This document shows positions 1 through 8,039 of a stretch of DNA of 64,000 nt, one piece after another. Each line of letters opens with the position of its first letter. Position 1 is the stretch's first letter. Below the pieces are notes generated by a model. That model was not told the origin of the DNA, ran no database searches, and saw only the letters and a program-made list of their open reading frames with translations. Made by a program: the position numbers and the translations under genes. Source of the DNA: Actinomycetales bacterium (GTDB taxonomy: Bacteria > Actinomycetota > Actinomycetes > Actinomycetales > Dermatophilaceae); contig JADJVI010000019.1 of assembly GCA_016710645.1 (NCBI GenBank), positions 31,857 through 95,856 on the forward strand. Reading direction: 5' to 3'.

Positions 1-478
1 CCGGGGCGATGCCACAGCATCCGTTGCCGACATTCCAGGCCTGACCGACAGCGTCGGGATAGATGACGAGGAAGCCCTCCCGATCGGCCACCGGATCCCA
101 GCCGTAGGCCTGTTCGGCGATCCGAGCAGTGCCCAGTCCGCCGTGCAGCATGACGACGACCGGTGGTGGGCTGAGCACCTGGGCCGGACGGTAGACGCGG
201 TACATCCGGATCAGCCCGCCGACGGTGAGGGCGTGTTCGCTGGAGCCAACCGGGAGTGCCGCGAGGTCCAGGCCCCCGGGGCCGGTCTTGGTGCGCGATG
301 GCGTGGCCGCGGTGCTCGGACTCGGTGCGGGGTTGGGGGTGGTCGTGCAGGCGACCACCATGGCGACGCTGAGCAGCGCGATGACCACGCGTGCGAGGTG
401 GCCGAGCCCGGTCAGCGGGGACCGCCTGCCGGCGCCGCAGCGCGACGCGGTCCGCCCCTTCGGCCACATGAGGCTCAT
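1..478 (-). CDS. Secreted esterase lipoprotein, PHB depolymerase/feruloyl esterase-like (partial, runs off left edge)
   Basis: The reverse strand reads from ATG 478 (alternative ATG 469) to the window edge without a stop. It opens with basic residues, a hydrophobic stretch and a lipobox ending VVAC, then a Pro/Ser/Thr-rich linker, so it is a predicted lipoprotein. The following part contains VVVMLHGG, the oxyanion-hole segment of alpha/beta hydrolases, then YPDAVGQAWNVGNGCCG, characteristic of the PHB depolymerase/LpqC/feruloyl esterase group. The catalytic Ser-Asp-His lie beyond the edge and cannot be checked. A GGAAGA ribosome site lies just before ATG 478, and the gene starts about 40 bases downstream of the mannosyltransferase, so it may be read on the same transcript. 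Substrate unknown. Confidence 0.7.
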   Translation of the reverse strand, partial: MSLMWPKGRTASRCGAGRRSPLTGLGHLARVVIALLSVAMVVACTTTPNPAPSPSTAATPSRTKTGPGGLDLAALPVGSSEHALTVGGLIRMYRVYRPAQVLSPPPVVVMLHGGLGTARIAEQAYGWDPVADREGFLVIYPDAVGQAWNVGNGCCGIAP

Positions 479-518
479 TCTTCCAGCGCCGACCCCGCCA
501 CGGTCGGCAGACCGCAGG

Positions 519-2168
519 CTAAACCCATGACGGGAACCACATGTGGATCCACCACTGCTGATACGGGATGAGCTGCGCGGTGTAGATCGGGATGAACCAG
601 GCGAACACCAGCGCCGAGACGATGAGGTAGCAGCCGACGATCGTCACCCCGACCTGCCGCCGTTGAGCGTTCGCGTCGGGCGGTCCGAGGATCATCCCGA
701 GCACATAGGTCACGCCGAAGATGACATAGGGAACGAACGCGACCGCATAGAACTGGTAAATCGTCCGGTCGCCGAGCAGGAACCACGGGAAGTAGCCACC
801 GGCATACCCCGCGAGGATCGCGCCGGCGCGCCAGTCGCGCCGCAGTGCCCAGCGGAAGGCGAGGACCGCGAGCGAGGCGGTGGCCAGCCACCAGATCGTC
901 ACGGTGCCGATCGGGGTGATGATCCGGGCGCACATGTCGATGTCACAGCCGTCCTGGCCGAGCTTGGGGTACTCCGCGAACATCGACGTCGGCCGCCCCA
1001 TGACCATCCACGACCAGGGATTGGATTGATAGGCGTGCGGCGTCGACAGCCCGCGGTGGAAGTCGAGGATCTGCGCGTGGTAGTTCCACCACGAGCGCAC
1101 GGCGTCGGGCACCCAGGTCCAGCGCGAGTCGGCCGGGTGGGTGAGGGCCCAACTGCGGTTGTAGCCGGTGTCGGAGCGGAACCATCCGGTCCAGGACGCC
1201 ACATAGGTCACCACGGCGGTCGGCACCATCGCGACAAAGGCCGGTATGCCGTCCCGCCACACTCCCGTGCTGATCCACCGGTGCACCCCGATGGTCCGGC
1301 GGGCACCGATGTCCCAGAGCACGGTCATCAGACCGAAGACGACGAGGAAGTAGAGACCGGACCACTTGGTACCGGCGGCCAGGCCGAGGCTGACCCCGGC
1401 GACCCAACGCCACGGCCGCCACCCCAGCGACGGCCCGCGCCAGGAGTGGGTCTGCGGGAGGGCACGGGCGGTGGGAGCCAACGGAATCTGGGCGGCGGCC
1501 CGGGTGGCGAGAATCTCGCGGGTGCGGTCACGATCGAGCAGGAGGGCGCCAAAGCCGGCCAGGGCAAAGAACATGAGGATGATGTCGAGCAGGCCGGTGC
1601 GCGAGTGGACGAAGTGGTGCCCCTCGATGGTGACGAGGATCGCGGCGATGGTGCCGAGGACCGACGAGCGAAAGAGTCGGCGGGCGATGCGTCCGATCAT
1701 GACGATCGACAACACCCCGATGACACAGACCGAGAACCTCCACCCGAAGGACGAATCGCCGCCGAACAACCCCTCGCCCGCGCCGATGATCCACTTGCCG
1801 ACTGGGCCGTGGACGACGAGGTCGCCGACCTCGGTGTTGAAGACGTCGAGGGTGCCCTCGGTGAATGCCTTGTCGATGAGCTCGCCGTACTTGTCGGTGT
1901 TTCGCAGCTCGACGCCGTACTGGATCATCGACCAGCCCTGCTTGACGTAATACGTCTCGTCGAAGATCAGCTTGTGCGGATAGCCCAGGTCCCAGAACCG
2001 CAGGATCCCGCCGACCAGAGCGGCCAGCAGCGGCCCCAGCCAGCCGAGCAAGGGCTGGCCGATCGGACCCCCAACCAGCCGGTCGCGCAGGGTCTGCACC
2101 AACGCCGCACGAGCCGTCGCGGCACGCTCCTGGCGTGCCTGCGGGGCGACCGGGACGGCGTGGGACAT
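519..2168 (-). CDS. pmt: Polyprenol-phosphate-mannose--protein mannosyltransferase (PMT family)
   Basis: Integral membrane GT39-type glycosyltransferase, 549 residues from this start. It transfers mannose from polyprenyl phosphomannose to Ser/Thr of exported proteins. The first extracytoplasmic loop carries the catalytic Asp-Glu pair (FDETYYVKQ, around residues 70-71) followed by many hydrophobic segments, as in mycobacterial Pmt (Rv1002c), which is also divergent from rsmI. Upstream in-frame ATGs exist at 2177 and 2267. I chose 2168 because TACGAT (2181-2176) lies 8 bases before it, as for a leaderless message, and because ATG 2177 would overlap that hexamer. The protein likely glycosylates lipoproteins such as those encoded in this window. 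Confidence 0.9.
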   Translation of the reverse strand: MSHAVPVAPQARQERAATARAALVQTLRDRLVGGPIGQPLLGWLGPLLAALVGGILRFWDLGYPHKLIFDETYYVKQGWSMIQYGVELRNTDKYGELIDKAFTEGTLDVFNTEVGDLVVHGPVGKWIIGAGEGLFGGDSSFGWRFSVCVIGVLSIVMIGRIARRLFRSSVLGTIAAILVTIEGHHFVHSRTGLLDIILMFFALAGFGALLLDRDRTREILATRAAAQIPLAPTARALPQTHSWRGPSLGWRPWRWVAGVSLGLAAGTKWSGLYFLVVFGLMTVLWDIGARRTIGVHRWISTGVWRDGIPAFVAMVPTAVVTYVASWTGWFRSDTGYNRSWALTHPADSRWTWVPDAVRSWWNYHAQILDFHRGLSTPHAYQSNPWSWMVMGRPTSMFAEYPKLGQDGCDIDMCARIITPIGTVTIWWLATASLAVLAFRWALRRDWRAGAILAGYAGGYFPWFLLGDRTIYQFYAVAFVPYVIFGVTYVLGMILGPPDANAQRRQVGVTIVGCYLIVSALVFAWFIPIYTAQLIPYQQWWIHMWFPSWV

Positions 2169-2275
2169 GGCCGCCATCGTAGGCCGGTCGACTGAGTCTG
2201 CCGGGGTCCCGCCCGCGGGTTGGTGAGCCTTTCCTTGCTGGCGACCGGACGGCATACCGGAGCACACTCGGTCGT

Positions 2276-3223
2276 ATGCCGCGCGAGAACTTGACCCGTT
2301 TCGCCTGGCTGTCCATCGCGGCAGCCGTGTGCACCATCGCCCTCAAGAGCGGGGCCTACCTGGTCACCGGGTCGGTGGGTCTGCTCTCGGACGCCGCCGA
2401 GTCCGTGGTCAACCTCGTGGCGGCCTTCGTCGCGCTCATCGCGTTGCACGTGGCGGCCAAGCCGGCCGACGCCGAGCATCAGTTCGGGCACAGCAAAGCG
2501 GAGTACTTCTCGGCCGCCGTCGAGGGCGTCATGATCTTCGTCGCCGCGACCTTCATCATCTACAGCTCGGTGCAGCGTTTCCTCGCGCCCGAGCCACTGG
2601 AGCAGGTCGGGTTGGGTCTGGGCATCTCCGTCGTCGCGTCGGCGCTCAACGGGGCGGTGGCCTTCGTGCTCATGCGCGCGGGCCGGAAGCACAGGTCGAT
2701 CACGTTGACCGCCGACGGCAAGCACCTGCTCACCGACGTGTGGACCTCAGCGGGCGTCGTCGTCGGCGTGCTGCTCGTGGCGCTCACCGGCTGGCTGCGC
2801 CTGGACCCGATCATCGCCTTCCTCGTGGGCTGCAACATCATCTGGACCGGCTGGCACCTCGTCCGCGAATCGGTTGACGGGTTGATGGATGCCGCTCCGA
2901 GCCCCGAGTGCCAGGCCAAGATCCAGGCGATCATCGACGAGCACACGACTGACGAGGTGAAGTTCCACGGCGTGCGTGGCCGCGTGTCGGGGCACCAGAA
3001 CCACGTGGCTATGCACGTGCTCGTGCCGGGTCACTGGACCGTGCAGCAGGGCCACGACGTGCTCGAAGAGGTCGAAGACGCGTTCCGACGCGAGTTCGAC
3101 CACATCACGGTCGACACCCACCTCGAACCGATCGAGGACCCCCGCTCCTACGACGACGTGCCGACCTTCGTCGAGGCGTCGCCGTCATCCGCGCCGCAGC
3201 CCCCCGACGCCGCGACCGAGTAA
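2276..3223 (+). CDS. Cation diffusion facilitator (CDF) family metal efflux transporter
   Basis: 315 residues. It has about six membrane segments and the CDF signature early on: SDAAES in the second helix and FGHSKAEYFS after it, the usual place of the HxxxD/DxxxD metal site motifs. The C-terminal cytoplasmic domain (about residues 210-295) has the alpha-beta fold seen in CDF dimerisation domains, with VHVLVPG-like strands and a final HITVDTHLEP. It would exchange Zn2+, Fe2+ or a similar divalent metal for protons; the metal cannot be deduced. The gene is divergent from pmt. A weak CACACT (2263-2268) stands 8 bases before the ATG. A heptamer GTATGCC overlaps the start codon. Confidence 0.88.
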   Translation: MPRENLTRFAWLSIAAAVCTIALKSGAYLVTGSVGLLSDAAESVVNLVAAFVALIALHVAAKPADAEHQFGHSKAEYFSAAVEGVMIFVAATFIIYSSVQRFLAPEPLEQVGLGLGISVVASALNGAVAFVLMRAGRKHRSITLTADGKHLLTDVWTSAGVVVGVLLVALTGWLRLDPIIAFLVGCNIIWTGWHLVRESVDGLMDAAPSPECQAKIQAIIDEHTTDEVKFHGVRGRVSGHQNHVAMHVLVPGHWTVQQGHDVLEEVEDAFRREFDHITVDTHLEPIEDPRSYDDVPTFVEASPSSAPQPPDAATE

Positions 3224-3245
3224 GAGCGGGCCGGCTGTGGGATGG

Positions 3246-4016
3246 CTAGAGCCAGCCCACGCGGCCGTGCAGCACGGCATACCCGAGGAAGGCGACCACG
3301 TCGATGAGGGTGTGCGCGACGACCAAGGGGGCGACCCGGCGGGTCCGCCGCCACACCAGCGCGAACACCACGCCCATGACGACATTGCCGAGGAACCCGC
3401 CGAACCCTTGATAGAGGTGGTAGGCCCCGCGCAGCAGTGCCGACGCCGCGAGCGCCCAGCGCCACGGCCAGCCCGCCTGGTCGAGCCGGGTCAGCAGATA
3501 GCCGACGACCAGGGCTTCCTCGAGCAGGCCGTTCTGTAACGCCGACAGGATCAGCACCGGCACGGCCCACCAGGTCTGGCCGAGGTTGGCCGCAGCGATC
3601 TGGGTGTTGAACCCGAGGGCGCGCGCCGCAAGGTAGAACCCCAATCCGGGGATGCCGATGAGAGCCGCCAGCAGGGCCCCCTGCCCGAGGTCGCGCCAGG
3701 GGTGGCTGCGGTCCAGTCCCAGCGTGCGCAGTGCGTTCCGTATGCCGGGTCTGGCCGGCGGGAGCGAGGTCGCCAGCAGGTGCAGCGCGAGGGCGACCGG
3801 CACCACGGCGAGCGCGATCCCGACGAGTTGGTAGGCGAGGTCCAGCCAGGGTCGATCGGGAGTGACCGAGGTGTTGAGCGCGGAGGTCTGCGCCGAGAGC
3901 GGCACCTCGCGGGTGAGCCGCTCGATGATCCGCAGCACCGACCAGATCGCCGACGCCCCGAGCGAGAGGCCCATGACGATGGCGATCTCGCGATGCAGCA
4001 CCCGGCGCTCGATCAC
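3246..4016 (-). CDS. CPBP family intramembrane metalloprotease
   Basis: 256-residue membrane protein with the three CPBP/Abi motifs: Glu-Glu in LLEEALVVGYLLTRL (about residue 166), His in GAYHLYQG (about residue 197), and AHTLID (His with Asp) near residue 235. These are the proposed metal ligands of CAAX/bacteriocin-processing enzymes. Substrate unknown. GTG 4016 is preceded by TAAGGT (4028-4023) 7 bases away, which fits a leaderless start. The gene is divergent from the P-loop kinase with only about 30 bases between likely starts, so the two promoters must overlap. It ends 22 bases from the CDF stop (convergent). Confidence 0.85.
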   Translation of the reverse strand: MIERRVLHREIAIVMGLSLGASAIWSVLRIIERLTREVPLSAQTSALNTSVTPDRPWLDLAYQLVGIALAVVPVALALHLLATSLPPARPGIRNALRTLGLDRSHPWRDLGQGALLAALIGIPGLGFYLAARALGFNTQIAAANLGQTWWAVPVLILSALQNGLLEEALVVGYLLTRLDQAGWPWRWALAASALLRGAYHLYQGFGGFLGNVVMGVVFALVWRRTRRVAPLVVAHTLIDVVAFLGYAVLHGRVGWL

Positions 4017-4048
4017 GGCCTCACCTTATGTGGGCGAGAATCGCCGGC

Positions 4049-4717
4049 ATGGCCCTGCACCGCGGCGAACTCCTCGTCACCGATTGGTTGACCGTCGACG
4101 ACGCAGCCCTCGCCGAACTTCTCGGCGCTGCCGCGGGGCCGACGCGGCCGGCGCTGGTTCTCGTTGATGGGGGCAGCGGCACCGGCAAGACGACCGCGGC
4201 GACTCGGATCGCGCAGGTGCTCGATGCGCCGCTCGTGCACACCGACGACATCGCCTGGCACCTCGACCCGATCGCCTGGGACGACGTCCTCATCGAGCAC
4301 GTGATCACGCCCTGGCGGGCGGGGCGGGGGGTGCGGTACCGACCCGATGCGTGGATCGCGCGGGGACGTGAGGGGGCGGTCCAGGTGCCTGCGGCAACAC
4401 CGTGGCTGGTCGTGGAGGGCGTGGGTGCCGCCCGAGCCTCGGTGGCCGAGCTGGCCCAGGTCGTCGTCTGGGTGCAGGCCGACCGAGCCCTGGCGCGGGA
4501 ACGCGGCCTCGTGCGCGACGTCTCGCTGGGTCGGACGAGATCTGAGGCCGAGGAGTTCTGGGACACCTGGGATATGCATGAGCTTCCCTTCCTTGAGCAG
4601 GAAAAGCCTTGGGAGAGAGCGGATCTCATCGTGGACGGCATACCCGATCCGCAAGCGCCCGGAGCGATGCGGGTTCATGTCGCTTCGGGTGGGCTCCGAT
4701 GGGGAGCGCGCGAGTGA
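4049..4717 (+). CDS. P-loop nucleoside/nucleotide kinase-like ATPase
   Basis: 222 residues from ATG 4049 (ATG 4028 would add seven). A Walker A motif DGGSGTGKTT lies near residue 50, followed by an acidic HTDDIAWHLDP segment resembling the substrate site of uridine kinase/AAA_33-type proteins, and WLVVEGVG as a Walker B-like strand. It probably phosphorylates a small molecule; the substrate cannot be inferred. The stop overlaps the next gene's GTG (GTGA), so the two are translationally coupled. The weak hexamer GAGAAT (4036-4041), 8 bases before ATG 4049, favours that start. Confidence 0.65.
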   Translation: MALHRGELLVTDWLTVDDAALAELLGAAAGPTRPALVLVDGGSGTGKTTAATRIAQVLDAPLVHTDDIAWHLDPIAWDDVLIEHVITPWRAGRGVRYRPDAWIARGREGAVQVPAATPWLVVEGVGAARASVAELAQVVVWVQADRALARERGLVRDVSLGRTRSEAEEFWDTWDMHELPFLEQEKPWERADLIVDGIPDPQAPGAMRVHVASGGLRWGARE

Positions 4718-5331
4718 GGCAGCGGTTCAACGGCCAGATCGCCGGGGTGGGTTCGACTAGCGGCATCCGCGTCGTCGTGGGGCACTGGCCGCGATCCCCG
4801 TTCGGCCCGTTCGCGGACGCGATGGTCGAGCGCCCGGACGGCCGCCGGTTCCTCCTCGCCTCGACCGAGCAGGTCGCCGAATTCGTCTCGCACACTTATG
4901 AATTCGACGAGGTGCGGATCGAGCCGTTCGCCGTGCACGTGACGGGTGAGGGTGCCGGCGCGGTGTGGGAGATCGCCTCGGCGTCGCTGCGAGCGCGTCT
5001 TCAGGCAGGCCCGCGTATGCCGTTGGGTCACCTCCTGCGCCTCGTGCCCCGCCCGCTGGCGACCAGTCCGACGTGGGCCGGCCTTATCGACCCGATTGCC
5101 CGCGTTCTCATGTCGGGCGTGCGCACCCGTGGCACCGCCCTGGCGGGACGCCGGGAGAGCTATGGCGCCACCGACATCCGCCGCGTCGTCGTGCTGGAAG
5201 GCGAGTTCGACGGCATACCGCTGGGGTCTCTTGCCCCGGTCGACCCGCCCTGCCGCTTCGGGTTCTCCTCGACCCCGCGGACACCGTCGATCACCACGGT
5301 GGCGACGACCGTCGAGACCCTCGGCACCTGA
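4714..5331 (+). CDS. Conserved actinobacterial protein of unknown function
   Basis: 205 residues. GTG 4714 overlaps the TGA of the kinase gene (4715-4717); ATG 4699 is also in frame but less likely. The N-terminus RQRFNGQIAGVG and the segment GHWPRSPFGPFADAMVE resemble a soluble conserved family I recognise from other actinomycetes but cannot name. There is no signal peptide or membrane segment. It contains a hydrophobic LRLVPRPL stretch and an acidic VVLEGEFDGIPLGSLAP region. Coupling to the P-loop kinase suggests a joint role. No function is assigned. Confidence 0.7.
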   Translation: MRQRFNGQIAGVGSTSGIRVVVGHWPRSPFGPFADAMVERPDGRRFLLASTEQVAEFVSHTYEFDEVRIEPFAVHVTGEGAGAVWEIASASLRARLQAGPRMPLGHLLRLVPRPLATSPTWAGLIDPIARVLMSGVRTRGTALAGRRESYGATDIRRVVVLEGEFDGIPLGSLAPVDPPCRFGFSSTPRTPSITTVATTVETLGT

Positions 5332-5352
5332 GTGCAGCAACCGGCAGAGCAT

Positions 5353-5387
5353 GGCGCTATCACAGGCGCTATCACGGGGCGCTATCA
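5353..5387 (+). promoter_or_regulatory. Three direct repeats of GGCGCTATCA ahead of the antitoxin gene
   Basis: GGCGCTATCA occurs at 5353-5362, 5365-5374 and 5378-5387, steps of 12 and 13 bases, ending 7 bases before the antitoxin ATG. The last copy contains TATCAT (5383-5388), a good -10 hexamer whose start site would fall on the ATG. Spaced about one helical turn apart, the repeats are a natural operator for autorepression by the VapB-VapC complex. The repeats are directly visible; the operator role is inferred. Confidence 0.6.
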
Positions 5388-5394
5388 TCGAAGC

Positions 5395-5646
5395 ATGACC
5401 GATGTGCTCATCCGCGGGGTGCCGGCCGAAGACCTGCGAATGCTCCGCGCGGCAGCCGAGGACGAGGGCAGCTCGCTGCAGAGTTACCTCAGCGCCGCGC
5501 TACACGCGCATGTCGTCATGCTCGCCCGACGTCGAGCCCTGGCGGAGGTCGGAGCCCGGCTTGACGGCAAGGCTCCTGTCCCCGATGAGGTTCGCGCCGA
5601 GGTGTTCGAGCAGATGCGCCAGACCGACCGGAGCTCGCTCGCGTGA
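5395..5646 (+). CDS. vapB: Antitoxin of a VapBC-type pair (ribbon-helix-helix, FitA/VapB-like)
   Basis: 83 residues starting DVLIRGVPAEDLRML, typical of the N-terminal beta strand and helix of FitA-like ribbon-helix-helix antitoxins, followed by AAAEDEGSSLQSYL, the second helix. The acidic, Arg-rich C-terminal half should wrap the toxin. ATG 5395 is supported by TATCAT 7 bases upstream and by the operator-like repeats; there is no Shine-Dalgarno sequence, so leaderless translation is likely. The stop overlaps the toxin GTG (GTGA), the usual coupled arrangement. Confidence 0.82.
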   Translation: MTDVLIRGVPAEDLRMLRAAAEDEGSSLQSYLSAALHAHVVMLARRRALAEVGARLDGKAPVPDEVRAEVFEQMRQTDRSSLA

Positions 5647-6056
5647 TCATTGATGCATCCGTCGCGGTCGACGCTGTCACCGACCCTGGCGAGCGCGGTC
5701 AGGTGGCTCGGTCTTTCCTCGCCGCCATCCCCGCTGGCGAGCCGCTGCACGCCCCGGGGCACTTCGCCATCGAGGTCTTGTCGGCGCTGGTGGCCGTCGC
5801 CCGGCGCCCCGCGACGAGCTTCGCCGACTCCGACATCGCGGATGCGGTGCGGTCGCTCGCGGATTTCGGCATCGATATCGACCCGACGCCCTGGCCGGAC
5901 GTCACCCGTGCGTGGGACCTGGCGGCGGGTTCGGTGCGCTATTCGGATGGCATCTACCTCGCCTCGGCGGAACGGCATCGCCAGCCGCTGGTCACCTCGG
6001 ACGCGCGCTTGGCTCGATCGGGTGCCGCAGTCGACTGTCCGGTGCTCGCGCTGTAG
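5643..6056 (+). CDS. vapC: PIN-domain ribonuclease toxin (VapC family)
   Basis: 137 residues covering a whole PIN domain. The metal-binding acidic residues are in place: Asp in IIDASVAVD at the start, Glu in AIEVLSAL (about residue 41), Asp in RYSDGIYLASAE (about residue 100) and Asp in TSDARLAR (about residue 118). Proteins of this family cut specific tRNAs or rRNA when their antitoxin is degraded; the target here is unknown. GTG 5643 overlaps the antitoxin stop by four bases. Confidence 0.88.
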   Translation: MIIDASVAVDAVTDPGERGQVARSFLAAIPAGEPLHAPGHFAIEVLSALVAVARRPATSFADSDIADAVRSLADFGIDIDPTPWPDVTRAWDLAAGSVRYSDGIYLASAERHRQPLVTSDARLARSGAAVDCPVLAL

Positions 6057-6107
6057 CCACCCTCCCAAGCGGGCCGGGCCGGGCGAACCCCTGCGACAAT
6101 GACCGGC

Positions 6108-6956
6108 ATGACTGGGCGGACCGCTGGCGGAGTGCTCGTCCTGGCGGCCACGCCCATCGGCGACCCGCGCGATGCTGCCCCACGCCTCGCCGACGAGTTG
6201 GTCGCAGCCGACGTCATCGCGGCCGAGGACACTCGCCGGCTGCGTCGCCTGACCAGTGCGCTCGGCGTCGAGCCGACCGGCCGCATCCGCAGCTACCACG
6301 AACACAACGAGGCCACCCAGACCGCCGAGCTCGTCGCCCTTCTGCGCGAGGGCGCTCGGGTCGTGCTCGTGACCGACGCCGGGATGCCGTCCGTCTCCGA
6401 CCCGGGCTACCGCCTGGTCGCTGCTGCGGTCGCTGCTGACATTCGGGTCACCGCCGTGCCCGGGCCCAGCGCCGTGCTCATGGCGCTCGCAGTGAGCGGC
6501 CTGCCGGTCGACCGGTTCTGCTTCGAGGGGTTCCTGCCGCGCAAGCCGGGGGATCGAGCCCGAGTCGCGGCTGGCCTGGCTGCGGAACCGCGCACCATGG
6601 TCTTCTTCGAGGCGCCGCACCGGCTGGCCGAGTCCCTGGGGACGCTGGCCGCCGCGTTCGGGCCCGACCGCGAGGCGGCGGTATGCCGTGAGCTCACCAA
6701 GACCTACGAAGAGGTCCGCCGCGGTGGGCTCTTGGAGTTGGCAGAGTGGGCCGTAGGCGGGGTGAAGGGCGAAATCACCATCGTCGTCGCTGGTGCCTCG
6801 CCGGCCGCCCCGGCCGCCCTGGGAGAGGTCGTCACCGGCATACAGGAGCGGGTCGCTGCAGGCGAGCGGCTCAAAGACGTCTGTGCTGCGGAAGCCGCGC
6901 GAACCGGGTTGTCGCGCAAGGTGTTATACGACGCAGTGGTGGCGCAGCGGCGCTGA
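6108..6956 (+). CDS. rsmI: 16S rRNA (cytidine1402-2'-O)-methyltransferase RsmI
   Basis: 282 residues from ATG 6108; ATG 6099 would add three. Tetrapyrrole methylase fold: LVLAATPIGDPRDAAPR at the N-terminus, AAEDTRRLRRL, SYHEHNE, LVTDAGMPSVSDPGYRLV (SAM site) and PGPSAVLMALAVSGLP are all diagnostic of RsmI, which with RsmH modifies C1402 in the ribosomal P site using SAM. GACAAT (6095-6100) lies 8 bases before ATG 6108, arguing for a leaderless start there. As in mycobacteria the gene is near the divergently read pmt, though here six genes separate them. Confidence 0.95.
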   Translation: MTGRTAGGVLVLAATPIGDPRDAAPRLADELVAADVIAAEDTRRLRRLTSALGVEPTGRIRSYHEHNEATQTAELVALLREGARVVLVTDAGMPSVSDPGYRLVAAAVAADIRVTAVPGPSAVLMALAVSGLPVDRFCFEGFLPRKPGDRARVAAGLAAEPRTMVFFEAPHRLAESLGTLAAAFGPDREAAVCRELTKTYEEVRRGGLLELAEWAVGGVKGEITIVVAGASPAAPAALGEVVTGIQERVAAGERLKDVCAAEAARTGLSRKVLYDAVVAQRR

Positions 6957-6977
6957 CGATGCCTGTGCGGTACCGAC

Positions 6978-7445
6978 TCAGCGGTGGTGCTGGCCCTCGG
7001 CCGACCGTTTGAGAGCGGCCAGGGTTTGGCGAATGCCGCTCTTGTTGAGCGAACGCCGGTCGCCGAGGATGCGCTCGGAGATCGCCCTCGAGGCCGCCGC
7101 CCGACGGTCGGTCCACTCCTCGGCGACGGTGCAGCCTGGGCCGTCGACGTCGGGGACGATGAAGTACTCCCAGTGCGAGATCGCCGCCGGACCGATGAAC
7201 ACGTCGAAGGCCAGGTGCCGGCCCTTTTCGGCAGCTGTCACCTTGCCGAAGGTGATCCAGCGCAGGGTGCCGCGGCGGTTGTAGCCGACGAACTGCGCGC
7301 CCTTGACTGCCTCTGTCGCGCCGCCCCGCCAACTCACTCGTTCGCACTCGGGTGACCACTCGCCCATCCGGGTGAGGTCCGAGACGAGGTCGTAGACGAG
7401 GGGTGCGGGCGCGTCGATGTGGATCGTGTCGCGCAGATCGGCCAT
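6978..7445 (-). CDS. SRPBCC (START-like) family protein
   Basis: 155 residues. It begins DTIHIDAPAPLVYDLVSDLTRMGEWSPEC, the typical first strand and helices of polyketide cyclase/dehydrase-type SRPBCC proteins. It continues with GAQFVGYNRRG, TFGKVTAAEKGRHLAFDV and CTVAEEWTDRR, forming the helix-grip ligand cavity. The ligand cannot be inferred. ATG 7445 is preceded by CAGGAT about 7 bases away and GGAGG immediately before the start. The open frame continues far upstream on the same strand (to 8657), but that part is antisense to the PH-domain genes and is not coding. It ends 21 bases from the rsmI stop (convergent). Confidence 0.85.
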   Translation of the reverse strand: MADLRDTIHIDAPAPLVYDLVSDLTRMGEWSPECERVSWRGGATEAVKGAQFVGYNRRGTLRWITFGKVTAAEKGRHLAFDVFIGPAAISHWEYFIVPDVDGPGCTVAEEWTDRRAAASRAISERILGDRRSLNKSGIRQTLAALKRSAEGQHHR

Positions 7446-7505
7446 GCCTCCATCCTGGCCCTTCCGGCCGGGCAGTGGTGCCCTGGGGGTGGTTTGCTTG
7501 ACCAC

Positions 7506-8015
7506 GTGAGCGAATTCGAGCCTGTTTCGCAGCGATTGCGGCCGCCGACGCAGCGAGTGTCCCCGCGTGCCCGGTGGCTCTGGCGCATCGAGGGGATTGG
7601 CTCGATGATGTCGATCCTCGCCGCCCAGGGCATCTGGTGGTGGCGCGACCCGGCCTCGCCACAGCCCCTGCAGTGGTGGGTGTTGGCCGCCACGGTGGTG
7701 ACTGAAACGGCATACCTCGTGGTCATGCCGCAGTGGCGCTATCGAGTGCACCGCTGGGAGGTGACCCCGGAGGCGGTCTATACCCAGACCGGCTGGTTCA
7801 ACCAGGAGCGGCGGATCGCCCCGATCGTGCGGATCCAGACCGTCGACCTGGCGCGTGGCCCTGTCGCGCAACTGCTCGGGTTGGCATCGGTGCGGGTGAC
7901 GACCGCATCGTCGGCTGGCCCGTTGCGCATCCACGGGCTCGACCACGCGCTCGCCGTGAGTCTGGTCGAGCAGCTCACCGAGCTCACCGTCTCCGATCCC
8001 GGGGACGCGACGTGA
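7506..8015 (+). CDS. PH domain-containing membrane protein (YdbS-like)
   Basis: 169 residues from GTG 7506. After a basic N-terminus there are two hydrophobic segments (about residues 28-45 and 52-72). A bacterial PH_2 domain follows: YRVHRWEVTPEAVYTQTGWFNQERRIAPIVRIQTVDLARGP is its typical opening, and LLGLASVRVTTASSAG continues it. Such small proteins are usually paired with a larger YdbT-like partner, exactly as here. Role in the envelope unknown. No -10 hexamer is obvious. Confidence 0.8.
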   Translation: MSEFEPVSQRLRPPTQRVSPRARWLWRIEGIGSMMSILAAQGIWWWRDPASPQPLQWWVLAATVVTETAYLVVMPQWRYRVHRWEVTPEAVYTQTGWFNQERRIAPIVRIQTVDLARGPVAQLLGLASVRVTTASSAGPLRIHGLDHALAVSLVEQLTELTVSDPGDAT

Positions 8016-8039
8016 CGACGGGGCGTCGGCGATGACGGG

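Noticed and set aside
143..571. Forward open frame at the left edge
   Set aside because: The reverse strand encodes a lipobox and esterase motifs over the same bases, which is far better supported.
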